The position numbers and the translations under genes were made by a program. A model generated the notes under the pieces. That model did no database searches. It was not told the DNA's origin and was given only the letters and a program-made list of their open reading frames with translations. Below, piece by piece: positions 21,202 through 30,265 of a DNA stretch of 64,000 nucleotides; the stretch's first letter is position 1, and each line of letters opens with the position of its first letter. This stretch comes from Bacillota bacterium (GTDB taxonomy: Bacteria > Bacillota > Limnochordia > Darwinibacteriales > DTU012): positions 1 to 64,000 of the forward strand of contig DUVS01000008.1 of NCBI GenBank assembly GCA_012840925.1, read 5' to 3'.

Positions 21202-22341
21202 ATGTTCGGCGGGAATGGAAAGTCCTGTAACTGGAAAATCGGAGACCAGATTACGTTTGCCGTTGAATCAGGTTTGTTCGAAGGGGTCTTTACCAGTGAA
21301 GTAGTGGGGATTAATCCCCGCCAGGGGTTGATCCAAATTCAGTTTCCCATGGTCGAGGGGAGATTGGTATTGCTGCCCGTTGGCACAACCGTTACCATCA
21401 GACAGGAGGGGCTGCCTGAGCCGCAAAACAGATTCATAGTGATCGAACGGGTTGGAGGAGAAAAACGTTCATTGGTATTGAAACATACCGATTTCGAGAT
21501 CAACAGGTTAGTGTACCTCACGCCCCCGAAAGACAGGCAGTTAATCAGTGTTTGTTCGGGGAAAGGTGGAGCTGGCAAGACAACGCTGGCCATCAATCTG
21601 GCATATGCCCTGGCTGAATGGAACTACAAAACATGTATCTTTGATGCTGCTTTAGGTACGGCCAACGTGGATGTGCTTTTGGATTTAGCACCTCGTTATC
21701 ATCTCGGGCATTTGATTGCCGGCAAACGCGGTTTAATGGATATTCTCACTGAAGTACGGCCAAGGATGTATGTTGTTCCCGGATGTTCCGGCGTCCAACT
21801 GCTGACAGAACTGACCATTTATGAGTACAATCTCCTGGCCAGCGAGATCCAGCAGCTGTTCGATTATTTTGACGTAATTATCATAGATACCAGTTCTGGA
21901 ATTACTGCCAGTACCACCAACTTTATATTGGCGTCTCAGGGCGGATATTTGATCACCACTCCGGAACCCCACGCAATTACAGATACTTATGCTCTGCTAA
22001 AGACGTTGGTAACCCAAAGAAAGCGACCGGTTAATCTAAATCTTGTAGTTAACCGGGTTTATTATCGTTCGGAAGCGAAGAATACTGCGGATAAACTGCA
22101 GTTTGCAGCCCGGAAATTCCTTAATTTTGAACTGGGCTATGCAGGATTCATTTTTGACGATACCCGGGTGCGGGAAGCAAACATGCAGCAAAAGCCAGTT
22201 TTGGAACTGGAACCTTCAGCCCTTGCCAGTCAGGGTTTGCGGGCAATTGCCGATAAGTTTCACGAAAAGGATGCCGGAGTCAGAAACAGGAGCCCTGGAA
22301 GTATACTGGATCGGATCAAACAAATCAGCAAAAGAGCTTAG
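21202..22341 (+). CDS. Fusion of a YcgR/PilZN-like domain and a MinD/FlhG-type ATPase
   Basis: A 379-aa two-part protein. Residues about 10-105 form a beta-rich domain (KIGDQITFAVESGLFEGVFTSEV, LPVGTTVTIR) resembling the N-terminal flagellar-brake/PilZN domain of YcgR. I see no following PilZ c-di-GMP motif (RxxxR...DxSxxG). Residues about 113-330 are a ParA/MinD-type ATPase with SGKGGAGKTTLAINLA (deviant Walker A), AALGTANVDVLLDL and DVIIIDTSSGI, closest in style to FlhG/YlxH. No flagellar genes are in the window. Location directly after parB, before parS, suggests a role in positioning or segregation, but this is inference. Confidence 0.75.
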   Translation: MFGGNGKSCNWKIGDQITFAVESGLFEGVFTSEVVGINPRQGLIQIQFPMVEGRLVLLPVGTTVTIRQEGLPEPQNRFIVIERVGGEKRSLVLKHTDFEINRLVYLTPPKDRQLISVCSGKGGAGKTTLAINLAYALAEWNYKTCIFDAALGTANVDVLLDLAPRYHLGHLIAGKRGLMDILTEVRPRMYVVPGCSGVQLLTELTIYEYNLLASEIQQLFDYFDVIIIDTSSGITASTTNFILASQGGYLITTPEPHAITDTYALLKTLVTQRKRPVNLNLVVNRVYYRSEAKNTADKLQFAARKFLNFELGYAGFIFDDTRVREANMQQKPVLELEPSALASQGLRAIADKFHEKDAGVRNRSPGSILDRIKQISKRA

Positions 22342-22351
22342 GAAAAGATTA

Positions 22352-22385
22352 AGAGCTTAATGTTCCACGTGGAACATTAAGCTCT
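22352..22385. promoter_or_regulatory. parS centromere site within a 34-bp perfect palindrome
   Basis: The core TGTTCCACGTGGAACA (22361-22376) is a canonical ParB-binding parS. It is flanked by perfectly complementary arms AGAGCTTAA and TTAAGCTCT. The whole is a 34-bp uninterrupted palindrome between the convergent ATPase-fusion gene and yyaC, and the yyaC stop codon lies inside it. It may also act as a hairpin. Confidence 0.92.
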
Positions 22386-22895
22386 GTTTACGCTAACATC
22401 ACGTACACTCATTAACAGACCATTGGTAATTACTTCACTCATCCGCATCACCAGACTGAGCCTGGTGTTTTGAAGCACAAAGTACTCCATCATACCTCCG
22501 ACATTGACAATACCGATGATATGATAATCTCCAATCTCAGGGAGAGCTTTATTCACACCAGTGCCTGGCTTTAAGGGGCCTGATTTGAGAGATATATAAC
22601 CAACATTTTCCGACTTGCCGAGGCAGGCGTCGACTGCCAAAACCACAGAATCTGGATGTTTGGTTCTGATCCTGGTTACAAAGTGCTCGAGGTTCAGGGC
22701 GTGTACTGGTTCATCAAGACAGCCATAAACAGTGATGTTAGGAGGTAGGTGTTTGAGGAGCGTAGTACCAATTAATGGGCCTAAAGAATCTCCTGTTGAG
22801 CGATCGGTACCAACGCAAACAACCACTAAGTGACGTTCTTCGGTTATCTGGGCAATAGAGAGAGCCAGGGTCTCTGCGGCAAATGGATCATCCAT
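22377..22895 (-). CDS. yyaC: Spore protease YyaC family protein
   Basis: A 172-aa YyaC-type (DUF1256) protein made during sporulation, related to the germination protease fold. Visible motifs are VCVGTDRSTGDSLGPLIG, VYGCLDEPVHALNLE, VVLAVDACLG and GIVNVGGMMEYFVLQNTRL. It is transcribed against its neighbours. The ATG at 22895 has no Shine-Dalgarno. The reading frame stays open upstream (IVRLHMDDPFAAETL) to a strong AGGGGAGGGA followed only by ATC/ATT codons (22934/22931), so initiation may be at a non-canonical codon, adding 12-13 residues. Confidence 0.87.
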   Translation of the reverse strand: MDDPFAAETLALSIAQITEERHLVVVCVGTDRSTGDSLGPLIGTTLLKHLPPNITVYGCLDEPVHALNLEHFVTRIRTKHPDSVVLAVDACLGKSENVGYISLKSGPLKPGTGVNKALPEIGDYHIIGIVNVGGMMEYFVLQNTRLSLVMRMSEVITNGLLMSVRDVSVNRA

Positions 22896-23039
22896 GTGAA
22901 GTCTAACAATATGATCACGGTTGCGATCAATGATAGGAGCTCCCTCCCCTCAGGAGTAGTGATCTTTTCACTAATATACGCCGCAATCCATCATAATATG
23001 TATTGCCGGACATATTTTTCACTGGGAGGGGGGGATCCT

Positions 23040-24020
23040 GTGGCCTGGAAAATCGCTTCCTTATATATAGCATCAGTTATCGGAGCTGGTTTTGCATCGG
23101 GACAGGAGCTGGTGCAGTTCTTTGCCCGATTTGGTGGTCTTGCCTATTTGGGTGTGGGGTTGACAACGTTAGGCCTAAGCCTTTGTGGGGGCCAAACACT
23201 CTACAAATGCGTAAGTTGGGGCTTAAGTGATTACAACCAATTAATTAGAAGGTTGAACAACCATCTGGCGCCGTATTTTGATCTGGCTTATACAGCATTT
23301 CTGATTCTGGGTACAGCCATTATGCTCGCCGGCACCGAAATCGTCATTGTTGAAATAGCTCAAATCAGCGGTGGGATGTATTTAACTGCGTTTTTGGTGT
23401 TGATTCCGCTCTTGATTGGGCCTGGCGGCATCTTGAAATTGAATGGATATATGGTTCCCGTCATGATCCTCTTGATTGGATATGTTGCTGTCAGTACGAT
23501 CATCGAGGGTAAGTTCATGTTTCCACCGGGGATGGTGGAGGCCGTACCCTATGGAGTCCTGTACGCTGGATATAACTATGGCTTTGCGCTGGCCGTATTT
23601 GCAGGGATTGGCGGGGTGACCAGCAGCAGCAAATCAGCAAAATCCGGTGGTTGGATCGGCGGTCTGATCCTGGGGGTTTTGATTGCCCTCGTAATCACAG
23701 CTCTATTTGCCAGCCCGCCGGCAATCATGGATGCGCCAATCCCGATGCTGGCTCTGGCTCAGCGGATGAGCCCGACGATGGGCAAGCTGTATGGTTTAGT
23801 GATTTGGATGGCCATGTATACCACAGCCTTAGCCCACGGATTGGCGGTGACGCAGCGGCTGCATCGCCTGGTGTTTTCCCATTGGTGGAAGACAGCCGGA
23901 CTTGTTCTAGGGGTAGTGCTGCTCATTGCCAGGTTGGGCTTTGTACCTTTACTTAGTTTTACTTATCCGATCTTTGGCATAGTGGGCTTGTACTTACTTT
24001 ATCAAGTAATGCGGCGGTGA
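23040..24020 (+). CDS. YkvI-like integral membrane transporter
   Basis: A 326-aa polytopic membrane protein. The opening segment IASLYIASVIGAGFASGQEL is characteristic of the YkvI family, which belongs to the amino-acid/sodium transporter-like fold; about ten membrane helices are expected. Substrate unknown. I use GTG 23040 (VAWKIASLYI) with SD GGGAGGGG; the track start at 22830 runs antisense through yyaC and is not credible. Confidence 0.78.
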   Translation: MAWKIASLYIASVIGAGFASGQELVQFFARFGGLAYLGVGLTTLGLSLCGGQTLYKCVSWGLSDYNQLIRRLNNHLAPYFDLAYTAFLILGTAIMLAGTEIVIVEIAQISGGMYLTAFLVLIPLLIGPGGILKLNGYMVPVMILLIGYVAVSTIIEGKFMFPPGMVEAVPYGVLYAGYNYGFALAVFAGIGGVTSSSKSAKSGGWIGGLILGVLIALVITALFASPPAIMDAPIPMLALAQRMSPTMGKLYGLVIWMAMYTTALAHGLAVTQRLHRLVFSHWWKTAGLVLGVVLLIARLGFVPLLSFTYPIFGIVGLYLLYQVMRR

Positions 24021-24063
24021 ATGCCACACTGACACTTGCAGACGGGCACCGAGGAGGATAGCG

Positions 24064-24582
24064 ATGACAATAGATTCTTCAATGTACGAACAAGGAGTTG
24101 TTTTACTGGAACAGGGGGCATTCGATCAGGCAGAGCAGTGTTTCCGGGCTGCGATTCAAGCAGAGCCGGGGCACGCCCGGGCGTGGAATAAGCTTGGTGT
24201 ATTATACGTCCATCGACGCGATCTGCAGCAGGCTGCAGAGTGTTTTCAAACTGCCATTGACTATGACCCTGAGCTGGCAGCGGCATACAGCAACCTGGGC
24301 AATGTTTATTTTGAACAGGGGGATTTTGAAACCGCTTTAGTGGTCTATCACCGGGCAATTGAAATTGATCCCGAGTGTGCCACAGCCTACCACAATCTTG
24401 GTGTTTTATACAAGAAGCAGGGAAATATTAACGAAGGCATTAAGTATTTAAAAAAGGCGTCCAAGCTATACCGCCGCCGTCCGTGGCAGGGCCGTCAGCC
24501 TCCCAAGCTCACCGGTGTCAGGACAATCCTGTGGCTGATCATTATTGGACTGCTGTTTTTTGTTTTGCTGCAGCACAGATAA
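24064..24582 (+). CDS. Tetratricopeptide-repeat protein with C-terminal membrane anchor
   Basis: A 172-aa protein with three to four TPR units (for example AWNKLGVLYVHRRDLQQAAECF, AYSNLGNVYFEQGDFETAL, AYHNLGVLYKKQGNINEGI). It ends with a single hydrophobic helix (TILWLIIIGLLFFVLL) and the short basic tail QHR. No signal peptide, so the TPRs probably face the cytoplasm from a tail anchor. SD GAGGAT precedes the ATG. It probably acts as a scaffold; the partner is unknown. Confidence 0.8.
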   Translation: MTIDSSMYEQGVVLLEQGAFDQAEQCFRAAIQAEPGHARAWNKLGVLYVHRRDLQQAAECFQTAIDYDPELAAAYSNLGNVYFEQGDFETALVVYHRAIEIDPECATAYHNLGVLYKKQGNINEGIKYLKKASKLYRRRPWQGRQPPKLTGVRTILWLIIIGLLFFVLLQHR

Positions 24583-24586
24583 GGGC

Positions 24587-24622
24587 AAAACCCCAGCACT
24601 GGTCCAGGGTGGTGCCAGGGTT
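24587..24622 (-). terminator. Hairpin terminator for the minus-strand small ORF
   Basis: On the minus strand AACCCTGGCAC pairs with GTGCTGGGGTT (11 pairs, two of them G-U), followed by TT. On the plus strand the same sequence has two mismatches (C-A, A-C). The pairing therefore favours a minus transcript. Confidence 0.5.
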
Positions 24623-24627
24623 TCCCT

Positions 24628-24720
24628 TTAGTGGCGCTTGATCGGCCTCCAGATGAGAATAACGGTTTTCTTCCTAGCCTTCAAGATCGGGTCAATTAAG
24701 GCCTTAAGCAGGTTAAACAT
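24628..24720 (-). CDS. Possible 30-aa cationic peptide
   Basis: ATG 24720 is preceded by GGGGGA about 5 nt away and encodes 30 residues (MFNLLKALIDPILKARKKTV..., ending PIKRH) before TAA. It is amphipathic and strongly basic towards the end. A hairpin pairing best as minus-strand RNA follows directly. It lies in the otherwise empty gap between the TPR gene and gcvT, opposite to both. No family recognised; it is too short to be sure it is translated. Confidence 0.4.
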   Translation of the reverse strand: MFNLLKALIDPILKARKKTVILIWRPIKRH

Positions 24721-24847
24721 GTCATTCCCCCGTTTACGGTATTTGTACCTCGTAATCGGCTTTGTGTTGTATGTTATGAAGGAGATCTATTTTTGGTGAC
24801 AAATTGTTATAGTGAAAGAGGGAATCAAAGGCAGAGGAGGTTTTTCA

Positions 24848-25930
24848 GTGGCTGCAAAAACACCGCTCTATGAGCATCATGTAAACTTAGGTGCCAAGAT
24901 GACGGAATATGCGGGCTTTTTGATGCCGCTCCAGTATACCAGCATTGTAGCAGAGCATCAAATTGTCCGCAGCGATGTAGGGCTATTTGATCTGACCCAC
25001 ATGGGTGAGATTTTCGTTACAGGTACGCAAGCCGAACAATTCTTAAACTATGTGACCACGAACAATGTTGCCAAATTGACACCTGGAGCCATCCAGTACA
25101 GCTTTTTAACTACTGAAACCGGTGGTGTCATTGACGATATTTTGATTTATCGTGTACCTGAAGGATTCTATCTTGTGGTGAATGCCGCAAACAAGGAGAA
25201 AGACTATCAATGGCTGCTGTCTCACGCGCCGGAAGGTGCCACAGTTACAGATCTTTCTCCATTGACAGCGTTATTAGCCGTTCAAGGGCCTAATGCACTG
25301 CCAGTGACAGAAAAGGCTGTGGAAGCAAAGTTTGCCGAGATTCCATATTACCATTTTGTAGATTTGCCTTATCGAGGTGAACGAATCCGGGTTTCTCGAA
25401 CTGGTTATACTGGTGAAGACGGATTTGAGATCTATATGCCGCTGCATATTGCTCCGCTATTATGGGAACAGCTTTTAGCTGTTGGCAAACCCTATGGCAT
25501 TCAACCAATCGGCCTGGGCGCAAGAGATACGCTCCGTTTGGAAATGCGGATGCCCCTTTATGGTAATGAGCTTACGGAGAACGATACACCTTTGCATGCA
25601 GGGTTGGGCAGATTTGTCGATTTTGACAAGGGGGATTTCATTGGCCGAGAAGCATTAATTGAGCAGAAGTCGGCGGGAGTCGACCGGAAGCTGGTGGGTT
25701 TTGTCCTGAAGGAAAAAGGAATTCCCCGGCACGGATATAACATTATCAGAGAAGGAGAGATTATAGGGCGCGTGACCAGCGGAACAATGTCTCCAATAAC
25801 CCAAAAGGGAATCGGCCTGGGTTATGTTGACAGTGTCCATGCCAAGATTGGCAGCATAATTGAGATTGAAATACGCAGGCAGATGATGCCTGCTGAAATC
25901 ATTAAAGGCAGGTTTGTCACTAATAAGTAA
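24848..25930 (+). CDS. gcvT: Glycine cleavage system T protein (aminomethyltransferase)
   Basis: Transfers the methylene group from aminomethyl-lipoyl GcvH to tetrahydrofolate, releasing ammonia. I place the start at GTG 24848 (VAAKTPLYEHHVNLGAKM), preceded by AGAGGAGG, giving 360 aa; the track start adds 12 residues. Motifs: LFDLTHMGEIFVTG, SRTGYTGEDGFEIY, GLGARDTLRLEMRMPLYG, RVTSGTMSP. First gene of gcvT-H-PA-PB. I see no glycine riboswitch upstream. Confidence 0.96.
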   Translation: MAAKTPLYEHHVNLGAKMTEYAGFLMPLQYTSIVAEHQIVRSDVGLFDLTHMGEIFVTGTQAEQFLNYVTTNNVAKLTPGAIQYSFLTTETGGVIDDILIYRVPEGFYLVVNAANKEKDYQWLLSHAPEGATVTDLSPLTALLAVQGPNALPVTEKAVEAKFAEIPYYHFVDLPYRGERIRVSRTGYTGEDGFEIYMPLHIAPLLWEQLLAVGKPYGIQPIGLGARDTLRLEMRMPLYGNELTENDTPLHAGLGRFVDFDKGDFIGREALIEQKSAGVDRKLVGFVLKEKGIPRHGYNIIREGEIIGRVTSGTMSPITQKGIGLGYVDSVHAKIGSIIEIEIRRQMMPAEIIKGRFVTNK

Positions 25931-25956
25931 TCTAAAGGCAGGAGGTTGTTGAGAGC

Positions 25957-26340
25957 ATGGAAGTCAGAAAAGGATTACTGTACAGCAAAGATCACGAGTG
26001 GGTACAAGAAGTCAGTGAATCAGTAGTCAGGGTGGGGATCAGCGCATATGCACAGGACCAGCTGGGAGACATCGTGTACATCGAACTGCCCGAAATTGAT
26101 GCTGAAGTGGCCAAAGGCGAGTCCTTTACAGTGGTTGAGTCAGTAAAAGCCGCCTCAGACGTCTTCTCACCCGTGTCAGGAAAAATTGTGGCCGTAAATG
26201 AAAAATTAGAGGACAGTCCAGAATTGATCAATGAATCGCCATATGATGAGGGATGGATTATTGAAGTTAAGAGTGACGAACTGGAACTGTCAGACTTAAT
26301 GACAGCTGAGGAGTATGCCCGGTATATAGAGGAGGTATGA
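25957..26340 (+). CDS. gcvH: Glycine cleavage system H protein
   Basis: A 127-aa lipoyl carrier that shuttles the aminomethyl group between P, T and L proteins. The lipoyl lysine is in VVESVKAASDVFSPVSG, and the start LLYSKDHEWV is typical. SD AGGAGG lies upstream. It overlaps gcvPA by ATGA. Confidence 0.97.
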   Translation: MEVRKGLLYSKDHEWVQEVSESVVRVGISAYAQDQLGDIVYIELPEIDAEVAKGESFTVVESVKAASDVFSPVSGKIVAVNEKLEDSPELINESPYDEGWIIEVKSDELELSDLMTAEEYARYIEEV

Positions 26341-27689
26341 TCGTGCCTTACATACCCAATACACCGGAAGAACAGCAGCAGATGCTCAAATCCCTGGGCA
26401 TGAGCAAGCTGGCGGAATTATTTGCCGATATTCCCGATCATTTACAACTAAAACGGCCGCTGGATCTACCAGAACCTCTTGCTGAACATCAACTGCTGCG
26501 CTATATGGGCCAACTTGCAGAAAAAAATGTGAACTTGGATCGCTGTATCTCCTTTCTGGGAGCAGGAGCATATGATCATATCGTACCTGCGGTAGTCTCG
26601 CACATAATCAACAGGGGAGAGTTTCTGACGGCGTATACGCCATACCAGGCGGAAGTGAGTCAAGGTGTGCTTCAGTCGATTTTTGAATTTCAAACCTTGA
26701 TCGCCAACCTGACTAACATGGAAGCGGCCAATGCTTCCATGTATGACGGAGCTACTGCTTTGGCAGAGGCAGCTTTGATGTCCTGCAATGTTACGAACCG
26801 TCGCAAGGTGGCTGCAGCGGCAAATCTTGATCCCCGATGGCTGGAAATTCTGCAGGTATACTTGGAAAGCCAAAATATTGAGCTGATAAACATTGCCTAT
26901 GATCCTGTCACAGGATTAGTTGACCTGGAAGCGGTTGAACCAAAACTCGGAGCAGAGCTGGCCTGCATGATCGTGAGCCAGCCAAGCTTTTTTGGATCGG
27001 TGGATGATGTCGATCGGGTTGCGCAGTGGATCAAATCTTATCAAGGGCTTTTGGTAATGGCGGTAGACCCCATTAGTCTGGGCATTCTCAAGGCACCGGG
27101 GGAATACGGCGCTGATATTGTAGTGGGCGATGCCGGGTGCTTGGGAAATCCCATCAGCTTTGGCGGGCCTAGCGTGGGGTTTTTTGCCGTGACTGGCATG
27201 AAACTGATTCGGAGAATGCCCGGGAGAATCGTAGGCCAGACAACCGACCGTGATGGAAATATTGGTTATGTTTTAACACTGCAAGCCCGTGAGCAGCATA
27301 TCAGGCGGGAAAAAGCCACTTCGAACATCTGTACCAACCAGGCCTTGAATGCCCTGACGGCTACGATTTATCTGGCATTATTAGGCCCGCAAGGTATCAA
27401 GCAGGTAGCATACCAGTGCCTCCAGAAAACTGCCTACTTGCGCAGGAAGCTTGAAGCTGCAGGGTTCAAGCTTAGATTCAATGCACCTGTGTTCAAGGAA
27501 TTTGTGATCCAGGCAGATTGGGATTGGGAAGAGATCAATCAAAGACTGTTGGAGCACGGCTATCTAGGTGGTTTTCCACTGAAACTGGCAGATCCCAATT
27601 TGTCTGATTGTACCTTGATTGCAGTAACGGAAGCTCGAACCAAAGCGGAAATGGATCGATTTGTGGATTTGTTAAGGGGGTGGCGGTAA
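26337..27689 (+). CDS. gcvPA: Glycine dehydrogenase (decarboxylating) subunit 1
   Basis: N-terminal half of the split P protein, 450 aa. Typical motifs: [54 protein letters not shown] and GQTTDRDGN. It forms the decarboxylase with GcvPB. The stop and the gcvPB start share the sequence TAATG. Confidence 0.96.
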   Translation: MIVPYIPNTPEEQQQMLKSLGMSKLAELFADIPDHLQLKRPLDLPEPLAEHQLLRYMGQLAEKNVNLDRCISFLGAGAYDHIVPAVVSHIINRGEFLTAYTPYQAEVSQGVLQSIFEFQTLIANLTNMEAANASMYDGATALAEAALMSCNVTNRRKVAAAANLDPRWLEILQVYLESQNIELINIAYDPVTGLVDLEAVEPKLGAELACMIVSQPSFFGSVDDVDRVAQWIKSYQGLLVMAVDPISLGILKAPGEYGADIVVGDAGCLGNPISFGGPSVGFFAVTGMKLIRRMPGRIVGQTTDRDGNIGYVLTLQAREQHIRREKATSNICTNQALNALTATIYLALLGPQGIKQVAYQCLQKTAYLRRKLEAAGFKLRFNAPVFKEFVIQADWDWEEINQRLLEHGYLGGFPLKLADPNLSDCTLIAVTEARTKAEMDRFVDLLRGWR

Positions 27690-29128
27690 TGTTACTGTTA
27701 GATCTGTCGGTTCCTGGGCGGCAAGGCTATGCCCTGCCTAAGCTTGATGTGGAAGAAACACCAATCGAAGAACTGATTCCCGAAACTTACCTCAGAAAAA
27801 GTGAATTGGGGCTGCCGGAACTTACCGAACCTGAGGTAGTCCGGTATTTCACCCAGCTGTCCCGGAAAAATCACGGTGTAGATGTGGGATTTTATCCACT
27901 TGGATCCTGCACCATGAAGTACAACCCCAGGGTAAATGAAAACATTGCAGCCATGCCTGGATTCAGCAGAATTCACCCCCGGCAGCCGGAAAACACAGTC
28001 CAAGGGGCACTGCAGTTAATGTACGAACTGGACCGCTACTTGGCTGAAATTGCCGGACTGGCCAAAACCTCGCTGCAGCCGGCTGCAGGAGCGCATGGGG
28101 AACTGACAGGGCTTTTGATTATCAAAGCCTACCATGAGTTTAACGGCGAAGCTGAACAACGCCGTGAGATTATTATCCCCGATTCAGCCCACGGCACGAA
28201 CCCTGCAAGTGCTCAGATGGCTGGGTTTATTGCCCGGGAAATATCGTCTGACCCACGGGGCGGAGTTGATGTGGAAGCTTTACGGGCGATGGTTGGGCCG
28301 CAAACTGCCGGTTTGATGCTGACCAACCCCAATACCCTGGGCCTATTTGATGAGAACATCGAAACTATTGCCAAGATTATCCATGACGCTGGAGGCCTGT
28401 TGTATTACGACGGTGCCAATGCCAACGCCATCCTGGGGATTGTCAGGCCGGGCGATACAGGCTTCGATATAGTCCATTTCAATTTGCACAAGACGTTTTC
28501 CACACCTCATGGAGGTGGCGGGCCAGGTTCAGGGCCGATTGTGGTCAGCAATAAGCTTGTTGACTTTCTGCCCGATCCCATCGTGGAATACACTGATGGC
28601 AGGTATCATCTGGCCAGGCCCAAGCATAGTATTGGGCCGGTTAAGGCATTTTACGGCAACTTTGGTGTCATGGTCAAAGCCTATGCCTATATCCGTCATT
28701 TAGGGGCAGAAGGGTTAAGGGCAGTCAGTGAAAATGCCGTGCTTAACGCTAATTATGTGTTGAATCAGCTGAAACAGGATTACCACCTGCCATATGACCG
28801 CCTTTGCATGCATGAGTTTGTTTTGTCAGGCAAATGGCAGAAAGAGCTGGGAGTCTCCACTTTGGACATTGCCAAACGCCTCTTGGATTACGGAGTGCAT
28901 GCACCTACCATCTATTTCCCTTTGATCGTAGAAGAGGCGATCATGGTGGAACCAACGGAAACAGAATCAAAAGCGACATTGGATGCGTTTATTGAAGCCA
29001 TGCAGAATATTGCTGAAGAAGTAAGAACTAATCCGGAACGGATAAAATCAGCACCATGCCAAACACCGGTAAAACGGCTTGATGAAACGAAAGCAGCACG
29101 CAGTCCGGTTCTTACAAGAAAACTTTAA
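27689..29128 (+). CDS. gcvPB: Glycine dehydrogenase (decarboxylating) subunit 2
   Basis: C-terminal, PLP-binding half of the P protein. Start ATG 27689 ([17 protein letters not shown], 479 aa) rather than the extended track start inside gcvPA. The PLP lysine is in [31 protein letters not shown] and [14 protein letters not shown] are also family signatures. No lpd (L protein) gene is nearby. A strong terminator follows. A 13/14 match to the Noc-binding site lies inside (28229-28242). Confidence 0.97.
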   Translation: MLLLDLSVPGRQGYALPKLDVEETPIEELIPETYLRKSELGLPELTEPEVVRYFTQLSRKNHGVDVGFYPLGSCTMKYNPRVNENIAAMPGFSRIHPRQPENTVQGALQLMYELDRYLAEIAGLAKTSLQPAAGAHGELTGLLIIKAYHEFNGEAEQRREIIIPDSAHGTNPASAQMAGFIAREISSDPRGGVDVEALRAMVGPQTAGLMLTNPNTLGLFDENIETIAKIIHDAGGLLYYDGANANAILGIVRPGDTGFDIVHFNLHKTFSTPHGGGGPGSGPIVVSNKLVDFLPDPIVEYTDGRYHLARPKHSIGPVKAFYGNFGVMVKAYAYIRHLGAEGLRAVSENAVLNANYVLNQLKQDYHLPYDRLCMHEFVLSGKWQKELGVSTLDIAKRLLDYGVHAPTIYFPLIVEEAIMVEPTETESKATLDAFIEAMQNIAEEVRTNPERIKSAPCQTPVKRLDETKAARSPVLTRKL

Positions 29129-29141
29129 CTTATAAATAAGA

Positions 29142-29170
29142 ACGCCCCCGAAAATTTGATTCGGGGGCGT
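29142..29170. terminator. Bidirectional terminator between gcvPB and the foldase gene
   Basis: Perfect 11-bp stem ACGCCCCCGAA/TTCGGGGGCGT with a 7-nt loop. On the minus strand it is followed by TCTTATTT. It sits between two convergent genes and can serve both. Confidence 0.85.
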
Positions 29171-29237
29171 ATAGTTTAGTAACTTTGTTGCGTCTGAAAC
29201 CTCAGCAAAAGTTATGTCTAAGCGCTGTTAACTGCAT

Positions 29238-30128
29238 TTAGCGATAGCGGTCTCTCAAAATCGTAATGTTTGCTTCTTGTTCCAGACGATACAGATAATG
29301 GCCTAGATATTCGCTGGCAAGGAATTTGATCAAAGTATCCTCTATTTCGTCCCATTGTTCTTCCAAATTTGCTTCTTTGGCAGCACGCTTATCAGTTACC
29401 AAAACGACATGCCAGCCATAAGCAGTCTCAACCTTATCAAACTGATTGATACCCAAGCTCAAACTCAGGTCTTCAAAGGCGGGTACCATTTCGCCTTTGG
29501 CAAAGTAACCTAAATCTCCACCAAAGCTGCTGGTTTGTGTGTCGTTTGAATAGGTTTTGGCCAACTCCGCGAAATCTGCTCCTTCTTTCAGCTGCTTAAG
29601 CAGATTATCTGCTTCGGCTTCGGTCTTGACAAGAATATGACTAGCCCGTACCGATTCCTGCTGATTAAAGTAATCGCGGTTTTCCTCGAAAAATTGAGTT
29701 ACCTGATCAGGGGTGACCTCTGTCTCCTGTAGAGCACATTGATAGAGAATATACTCTAGTTCCAAAAGCTCAATGAATGAATCCTGATTCAGTCTCCGTT
29801 CTTCCAGATAGTAGAGAAAATTGGTTTCTCCACCTAACTGATACATAATCTCGGCAATGTTCTGCGCCAAGTATGCTTCCATTTCTAGCGGATCCACAGT
29901 AATACCTAAAGCCTTCTGCTTCTGCGTCACCAATTCTTTAAAGATCATATGAGCTAGAACAAAAGTGCCAACTTCCTGTTCCATGGTCTCATAAAACTCA
30001 GACAGAGTAATCTTGCGGTCATTGATTATGGCAACAACCTCATCATCAGTTATATCAGCCGCAAAAACCGGAATGCTGGTCGCTAACAGAATCAAGATCA
30101 ATACGATGGGCAGTCTGTGAAATTTCAA
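29238..30128 (-). CDS. Secreted peptidyl-prolyl isomerase/foldase (PrsA/SurA-like)
   Basis: A 296-aa exported protein. Signal peptide MKFHRLPIVLILILLATSIPVFA, then ADITDDEV, with an A-x-A type cleavage site and no lipobox cysteine, unlike classical PrsA lipoproteins. An N-terminal SurA-like helical region is followed by a parvulin domain (about residues 155-250: RASHILVKTEAEAD, FGGDLGYFAKGEMVPAFED, GWHVVLVTDKR). It should assist folding of exported proteins outside the membrane. Monocistronic by context. Confidence 0.88.
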   Translation of the reverse strand: MKFHRLPIVLILILLATSIPVFAADITDDEVVAIINDRKITLSEFYETMEQEVGTFVLAHMIFKELVTQKQKALGITVDPLEMEAYLAQNIAEIMYQLGGETNFLYYLEERRLNQDSFIELLELEYILYQCALQETEVTPDQVTQFFEENRDYFNQQESVRASHILVKTEAEADNLLKQLKEGADFAELAKTYSNDTQTSSFGGDLGYFAKGEMVPAFEDLSLSLGINQFDKVETAYGWHVVLVTDKRAAKEANLEEQWDEIEDTLIKFLASEYLGHYLYRLEQEANITILRDRYR

Positions 30129-30218
30129 AGAAACATCTTCCTCTCTAACCTATTTGAAGTCGTTAGTACACTATTCGTGATCAGTGGGTAAAAACCTGCC
30201 AGTACTGGGAATATATTT

Positions 30219-30247
30219 TTGAAACCCCAAGTTCAATCAGCTATAAT
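30219..30247 (+). promoter_or_regulatory. Sigma-A promoter of yyzM
   Basis: TTGAAA (30219-30224), 17-bp spacer, TATAAT (30242-30247), about 20 bp before the yyzM ATG. Confidence 0.7.
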
Positions 30248-30265
30248 GGACATGGAGGGATTGGG

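Noticed and set aside
22830-23039. N-terminal extension of the YkvI-like ORF
   Set aside because: It runs antisense through yyaC; a GTG with strong SD at 23040 gives the family's normal start.
24172-24185. CACGCCCGGGCGTG 14-bp perfect palindrome inside the TPR gene
   Set aside because: It does not match parS or NBS, and fits the GC-rich codons of the protein.
24601-24630. AGGGTGGTGCC resembles a T-box antiterminator core
   Set aside because: No specifier stem or leader precedes it; the TPR gene ends 20 bp upstream, and the sequence is part of a minus-strand hairpin.
24721-24847. Possible glycine riboswitch before gcvT
   Set aside because: No tandem aptamer-like sequence is visible, and only about 125 bp are available.
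27608-27688. Extended N-terminus of gcvPB
   Set aside because: It overlaps gcvPA; ATG 27689 matches the family and the TAATG coupling.
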